This document shows, in pieces, positions 60,567-64,000 of a stretch of 64,000 bases of DNA; the stretch's first letter is position 1; each line of letters begins with the position of its first letter. Under the pieces are notes generated by a model. The model was given only the letters and a program-made list of their open reading frames with translations. It searched no databases and was not told the origin of the DNA. A program made the position numbers and the translations under genes. Source of the DNA: UBA4582 sp002389265 (GTDB taxonomy: Bacteria > Pseudomonadota > Gammaproteobacteria > Pseudomonadales > Azotimanducaceae); contig CALSRT010000002.1 of assembly GCA_943788825.1 (NCBI GenBank), positions 992,001-1,056,000 of the forward strand. Reading direction: 5' to 3'.

Positions 60567-61810
60567 AAGTCTGGGTCCGGTTCTTCAGTGAGCACTCGAT
60601 GCAGCCAGCGTACCGATTCAAGATTTTGGATATGAGCTTTTGGTAACACCATGCCATCACAAATACTGTCGATGGCTACTGACGGCAAGTATTGGTCGCG
60701 CATGAAGTGAATGAACTTCAGAGTCTGAAAACTATCAAACCAGTCCCGTAGGAAACGCTGAAAAACCAGGTTCGACGACCGCCGCTGCTTTGCCAGTAGT
60801 TGGTACAGGTCAGACTGCTTCAGCCAGCTGAGGATTTCCGGCACAGCTTGAAAGCAGGTCTCTGGATCCTCATTGTGGAGTTGGTCAGCGGTAGCGAGAA
60901 AGATCCGTAGCATGTCGAACACCCGTGGGTCATAGAAGCCATACTCGGTGATCGGCGTCGCCAGTGAGCTGATAGCTCGCAATGCCGGGCCCGTGCCAAA
61001 TGGCGCTCGGTCAGACAGTCTGGCCTGGATGCTGATAGCAGTCCCCGGGTGGTTTTCGATCTGACCGGTTTTGGCTAGCTTGTTCAGCATATAGAAGTCC
61101 TCGGCTGCATTGCGCTTTGGAAAGCCGCGAACCTGTGCATAATGCTTGGCATTGATGCGCAGGGTACTGCCGATAGTATGAAAGGCGTAACCACTGCCGG
61201 CGAAGCGCAAGCCTCGAACATAGTAATACATCGCAATGTCATACAGCCGTGAAGCTAATTCTAATTCGGCGTCAAAATAATGGCGGAAGGGTTGCAGGAT
61301 GGCAGCGGTAGATAGTTTGGGTGTTGGTAGATCGAAATAATTGTTCGGTAATATCACGTCGGCATCAGTGCTGTTGATCAAGGGTGATTTGACGGCGCCA
61401 CTGCAGATTAATGCCAACGCCAAATCGGCGCCAATCTTGCGGGCTAGCCCCACGCCCTGTGGACGAGGTATCAGTTGCCCCGGATGGCATCGATCAACAA
61501 CGAGCAGGTCTGGCCTGTTAGTCCTGCGAATGTAGTGCAGGTGGCCAGCCTGTTGGCCTGCTTCACGGGTTAGCTTCTGCAGCATCTGCTGGCTGATGTC
61601 ATCGTCGGCGTCCCAGCTATTGACGACCAGGATCATGAGCAGTTGGGGGTCTGCATGTGGCCAGATTTGCTGTATCGACTCGGGCCGTTCGCGGTGCGCG
61701 GGTATCACCAGGCAGTGTGCGTAATCACCGATATCAAGCGCCGTAAGGACACTGATCTCTGGTTCTGCATATCTCTCCAGATACTGAAGCTGGGATTTCT
61801 CAGGTGACAT
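60563..61810 (-). CDS. GT2-like glycosyltransferase-fold protein
   Basis: The 415-residue protein has a family-2-like nucleotide-sugar fold: LVIPAHRERPESIQ at the start, LINSTDADVILPNNYF giving an acidic DxD-like motif, and GSTLRINAKHYAQVRGFPKRNAAEDFYMLNKL. The last part, with AAEDFYML, matches the acceptor region of GT2 enzymes. The C-terminal 130 residues are helical. Acceptor and sugar are unknown. It is coupled by an ATGA overlap to the epoxide hydrolase. Confidence 0.72.
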   Translation of the reverse strand: MSPEKSQLQYLERYAEPEISVLTALDIGDYAHCLVIPAHRERPESIQQIWPHADPQLLMILVVNSWDADDDISQQMLQKLTREAGQQAGHLHYIRRTNRPDLLVVDRCHPGQLIPRPQGVGLARKIGADLALALICSGAVKSPLINSTDADVILPNNYFDLPTPKLSTAAILQPFRHYFDAELELASRLYDIAMYYYVRGLRFAGSGYAFHTIGSTLRINAKHYAQVRGFPKRNAAEDFYMLNKLAKTGQIENHPGTAISIQARLSDRAPFGTGPALRAISSLATPITEYGFYDPRVFDMLRIFLATADQLHNEDPETCFQAVPEILSWLKQSDLYQLLAKQRRSSNLVFQRFLRDWFDSFQTLKFIHFMRDQYLPSVAIDSICDGMVLPKAHIQNLESVRWLHRVLTEEPDPDL

Positions 61811-61839
61811 AAACCTTCATCGGCGGCATACGCGCTTCG

Positions 61840-62454
61840 TTAGTGTAAGCGTGGGCGAATTTCCAGGGCGATCATGGCGCTGGCTTCAATGTCGAGCCAT
61901 TCTTCAAGGCGGTCTCTAACAGTTTGGAGGGGGAAGTAGCGTGTCGCCAAGCGAATAAACAACTGATGATGATTAGCCTCAGACCGCGCCAGGGTGCGGT
62001 AAAATGACTGCACGCCCACTGGCAGATCGGCCTCCGCTAGCAAAGAGAATCGTTCGGCCCCACGGGCTTCGATCACCGCAGCAGACAACAGGCGATCGAT
62101 GAAATAGGGGGTAGTACCCTTGCGAACCTGCCGTAATATGTTGTTTACGTAAGGATCTTTTTCGTCATCAGCGAGCCTGACGTTGCGCTGGGTCATGAGG
62201 CGTACCACCTGGCGAAAATGGTTCAACTCCTCCAGCGCAAGATCGATCATCGCCTCCACAAGTTCAGGGCGATCAGGATAGTGGGCGACCATTGACATCG
62301 CCATGGAGGACGCCTTACGTTCGTTGGCCGCATGATCTTGAAGAAACCGATCAAAGTCATGGAGTACTACCAGAGTCCAGTCCGCGGGGGTCGGAAGCTT
62401 GAGGCCGCCGGCCGAAAGAACGGTCAGGACATCTTCAGACAGGGGTAGGGTCAT
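61840..62454 (-). CDS. miaE: tRNA-(ms2io6A37) hydroxylase
   Basis: MiaE is a diiron oxygenase that hydroxylates the modified adenosine at tRNA position 37. The 204-residue protein has the iron ligands Glu45, Glu76 and His79 (EELNHF), Glu129 (EARGAERF) and Glu159-His162 (SEANHHQLF). The ATG at 62454 overlaps the stop codon of the esterase gene (ATGA). This enzyme occurs mainly in gammaproteobacteria and some relatives. Confidence 0.92.
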   Translation of the reverse strand: MTLPLSEDVLTVLSAGGLKLPTPADWTLVVLHDFDRFLQDHAANERKASSMAMSMVAHYPDRPELVEAMIDLALEELNHFRQVVRLMTQRNVRLADDEKDPYVNNILRQVRKGTTPYFIDRLLSAAVIEARGAERFSLLAEADLPVGVQSFYRTLARSEANHHQLFIRLATRYFPLQTVRDRLEEWLDIEASAMIALEIRPRLH

Positions 62455-63110
62455 AAGACTTCCTGCAGGAAGTGCGCAATCTCTTCGACTTCTTCGAGGC
62501 ACACTTGGTGACCCATGGGGTAATCAGACCAACGCACTTCATAGCCCAGACGTTTGAGATTTTCTCTGGAGGTGGCCGCCTGCATAATTGGAATCATGGG
62601 ATCTTGGGTGCCGTGGATCATCAAAATAGGAATGCCGAGGTTAGCGTCAGTACGCTCTTGCTCAGTTCTTTTATAGTCGTGCAGGTAGGTCGAAAGCGCG
62701 ACCACGCCCGCCAGTCGCATGTCATAACGCAAGGCTGTATGGAGCGCAATCACTCCGCCTTGAGAGAAACCAGCCAGCACGATGTTCTCACTTGGAATGC
62801 CCCGTGCGAGTTCACGGGCGATAAAGTCGCTGATTTGGCCGGCGGATTCGTTGATATCATCAATGGCGCCGGATTCTGCATGGGGCACGAAATCATACCA
62901 GGCGCGCATCTCGTCACCATTGTTGATTGATACCGAGCGAATGGGGGCGTGGGGAAAAATAAAGCGGATAGCGGCATCCTTGGGCAGATGTAACTCCGGG
63001 ACGATGGGTTCGAAATCGTGGCCGTCGGCACCAAGACCATGCAGCCAGATAACGGTGGCGGTAGCTGGGATTGCTGGCTCAATTTCGATATGTTCCAGTA
63101 GTTCGCGCAT
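62451..63110 (-). CDS. carboxylesterase/phospholipase-type hydrolase
   Basis: The 219-residue protein is a small alpha/beta-hydrolase of the carboxylesterase/lysophospholipase family. It has IWLHGLGADGHDFEPIVPEL, Ser116 in LAGFSQGG, Asp170 in HGTQDPMIP and His201 in YPMGHQVC. Likely substrates are short-chain esters or lysophospholipids. The ATG at 63110 follows AGGAA by seven bases, and an upstream in-frame start is rejected. It heads the long minus-strand run. Confidence 0.9.
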   Translation of the reverse strand: MRELLEHIEIEPAIPATATVIWLHGLGADGHDFEPIVPELHLPKDAAIRFIFPHAPIRSVSINNGDEMRAWYDFVPHAESGAIDDINESAGQISDFIARELARGIPSENIVLAGFSQGGVIALHTALRYDMRLAGVVALSTYLHDYKRTEQERTDANLGIPILMIHGTQDPMIPIMQAATSRENLKRLGYEVRWSDYPMGHQVCLEEVEEIAHFLQEVL

Positions 63111-63452
63111 TTTCGTTTTCCTAGTTCGCTGGGTTTGTTTCAGGGTTGGCCGGGAGGTTGCCATGAGCGCCTGCGGGTCTGGCTAGTGAGCCTGCACAAA
63201 CCTAATAAAAACGCGATGATAACGAATTTTGGCAGAAAAATATGGATTCCTTGGCCGAAAGCGATTGTTTCACGCCTTACTGCGGTTTGGCCGGATAGGA
63301 TGTGCGCCCAATGCTGGCGCCTGATGGCGTGAAATGACTCCGGCGGAGTCATCGTGGGTCCGTCCAACCTTAGTCAGAAATTTCTTGTTTGTTGCCCACA
63401 GATGCCGAATGTGACTAAATGTCAGCAAATCAATCAGGCAGGGGTATTAGCA
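63111..63452. other. intergenic region between divergent genes
   Basis: No reading frame is supported. It holds a near-perfect palindrome (listed separately) and presumably the promoters of the divergent esterase and racemase genes. Confidence 0.5.
63334..63352. promoter_or_regulatory. 19-bp palindrome upstream of the racemase gene
   Basis: ATGACTCCG and CGGAGTCAT form nine-base arms around one central base. It lies about 100 bases upstream of the racemase start, so it could be an operator or a hairpin; no T run follows. Confidence 0.55.
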
Positions 63453-64000
63453 GTGGGACCATTATCGGGTATTAAGATTATTGAGTTGGCGGGCATCGGC
63501 CCCGGGCCATTTTGCGGCATGATGCTGGCAGATATGGGCGCAGAGGTGATCCGGGTTGATCGTGCGGGCAAAGGGGGGCGGCATGGCGTCGATGTATTGA
63601 CTCGCGGACGAAAGTCTATCGCGGTCGATCTCAAGAGTGCTGAAGGCAAAGAGGTGATACTCAAGCTTTGTGAATCGGCAGATGGCTTATTTGAGGGCTT
63701 TCGCCCAGGAGTGACCGAACGTCTGGGATTAGGTCCGGCTGAATGTATGGCTCGCAACCCGAAGCTAGTATATGGGCGTATGACAGGCTGGGGGCAGGAC
63801 GGCCCCATGGCGAATGCTGCCGGACATGACATCAACTACATAGCGCTGTCAGGCGCTTTACATGCAATCGGTGGTAAAGACGGCAAGCCGGTGCCGCCAC
63901 TTAACTTGGTCGGTGATTTTGGCGGTGGCGGCATGTTCCTGGCGTTCGGGATGGTTTGCGCGCTGCTCGAGGCGCAAAAGTCAGGCATGGGACAGGTGGT
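63453..64000 (+). CDS. alpha-methylacyl-CoA racemase family protein (partial)
   Basis: The visible 182 residues belong to family III CoA transferases of the alpha-methylacyl-CoA racemase type: LSGIKIIELAGIGPGPFCGMML at the start, RGRKSIAVDLKS, and TGWGQDGPMANAAGHDINYIALSG, which carries the active-site Asp. Such enzymes invert the methyl branch at the alpha carbon of acyl-CoAs for beta-oxidation. The GTG start has AGGGG eight bases upstream. The gene continues past the right edge. Confidence 0.9.
   Translation, partial: MGPLSGIKIIELAGIGPGPFCGMMLADMGAEVIRVDRAGKGGRHGVDVLTRGRKSIAVDLKSAEGKEVILKLCESADGLFEGFRPGVTERLGLGPAECMARNPKLVYGRMTGWGQDGPMANAAGHDINYIALSGALHAIGGKDGKPVPPLNLVGDFGGGGMFLAFGMVCALLEAQKSGMGQV

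Overview
The window looks like chromosomal DNA of a gammaproteobacterium, probably aquatic or marine. Exonuclease I, an RhlB-type helicase, MiaE, GspA/GspB, MetR and a YehS-like protein point that way. NhaD and a TRAP transporter fit a saline habitat. A few parts look more alphaproteobacterial from family memory: ProA, ProB, a type-2 ArgC and a SAM-II riboswitch. No phage, insertion sequence or CRISPR array was seen.

Layout. 1-5160: tRNA-Gly(CCC), a small Thr-rich exported protein, a secreted catalase-peroxidase, and about 1.4 kb of poorly coding DNA with a thrombospondin-3 relic. 5160-17160: housekeeping genes, including a YehS-like protein, a DeaD-type helicase, gspAB, a lipoprotein peptidase, a DASS transporter and sbcB. 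17160-26230: a three-HMA copper ATPase, then a proline block (putA remnant, putP, proA, proC, and divergent proB). 26270-38230: a phytanoyl dioxygenase, M18 aminopeptidase, a SAM-II riboswitch with a sulfur-amino-acid PLP enzyme, purC, msrA, a C-S lyase, an enoyl-CoA hydratase, nhaD and moaB-moeA. 38360-44500: an uncharacterised glycosyltransferase/methyltransferase/toroid cluster, an HD hydrolase and metR. 44500-53520: a candidate structured RNA, a PNPOx protein, a VOC protein, a TauD-type dioxygenase, a TRAP transporter and a sigma-54-driven amt. 53590-63110: an 11-gene minus-strand run with a halohydrin-dehalogenase-type SDR, DUF2237, a cupin, rhlB, an aminotransferase, argC, an epoxide hydrolase, a GT2-like protein, miaE and an esterase. 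A truncated alpha-methylacyl-CoA racemase gene runs off the right edge.

Main points. (1) At 29695-29807 a SAM-II aptamer overlaps an antiterminator and an intrinsic terminator, giving a readable transcriptional switch. (2) The SDR at 54196-54879 carries both signature motifs of halohydrin dehalogenases and shares a transcription unit direction with an epoxide hydrolase. (3) Minus-strand 44589-44856 is packed with hairpins and GGA motifs and ends in a terminator. (4) Eight intergenic spots carry tandem duplications with a unit of 12-14 bp, mostly exactly 14 bp.

All family assignments come from reading motifs by eye; no database search was run.
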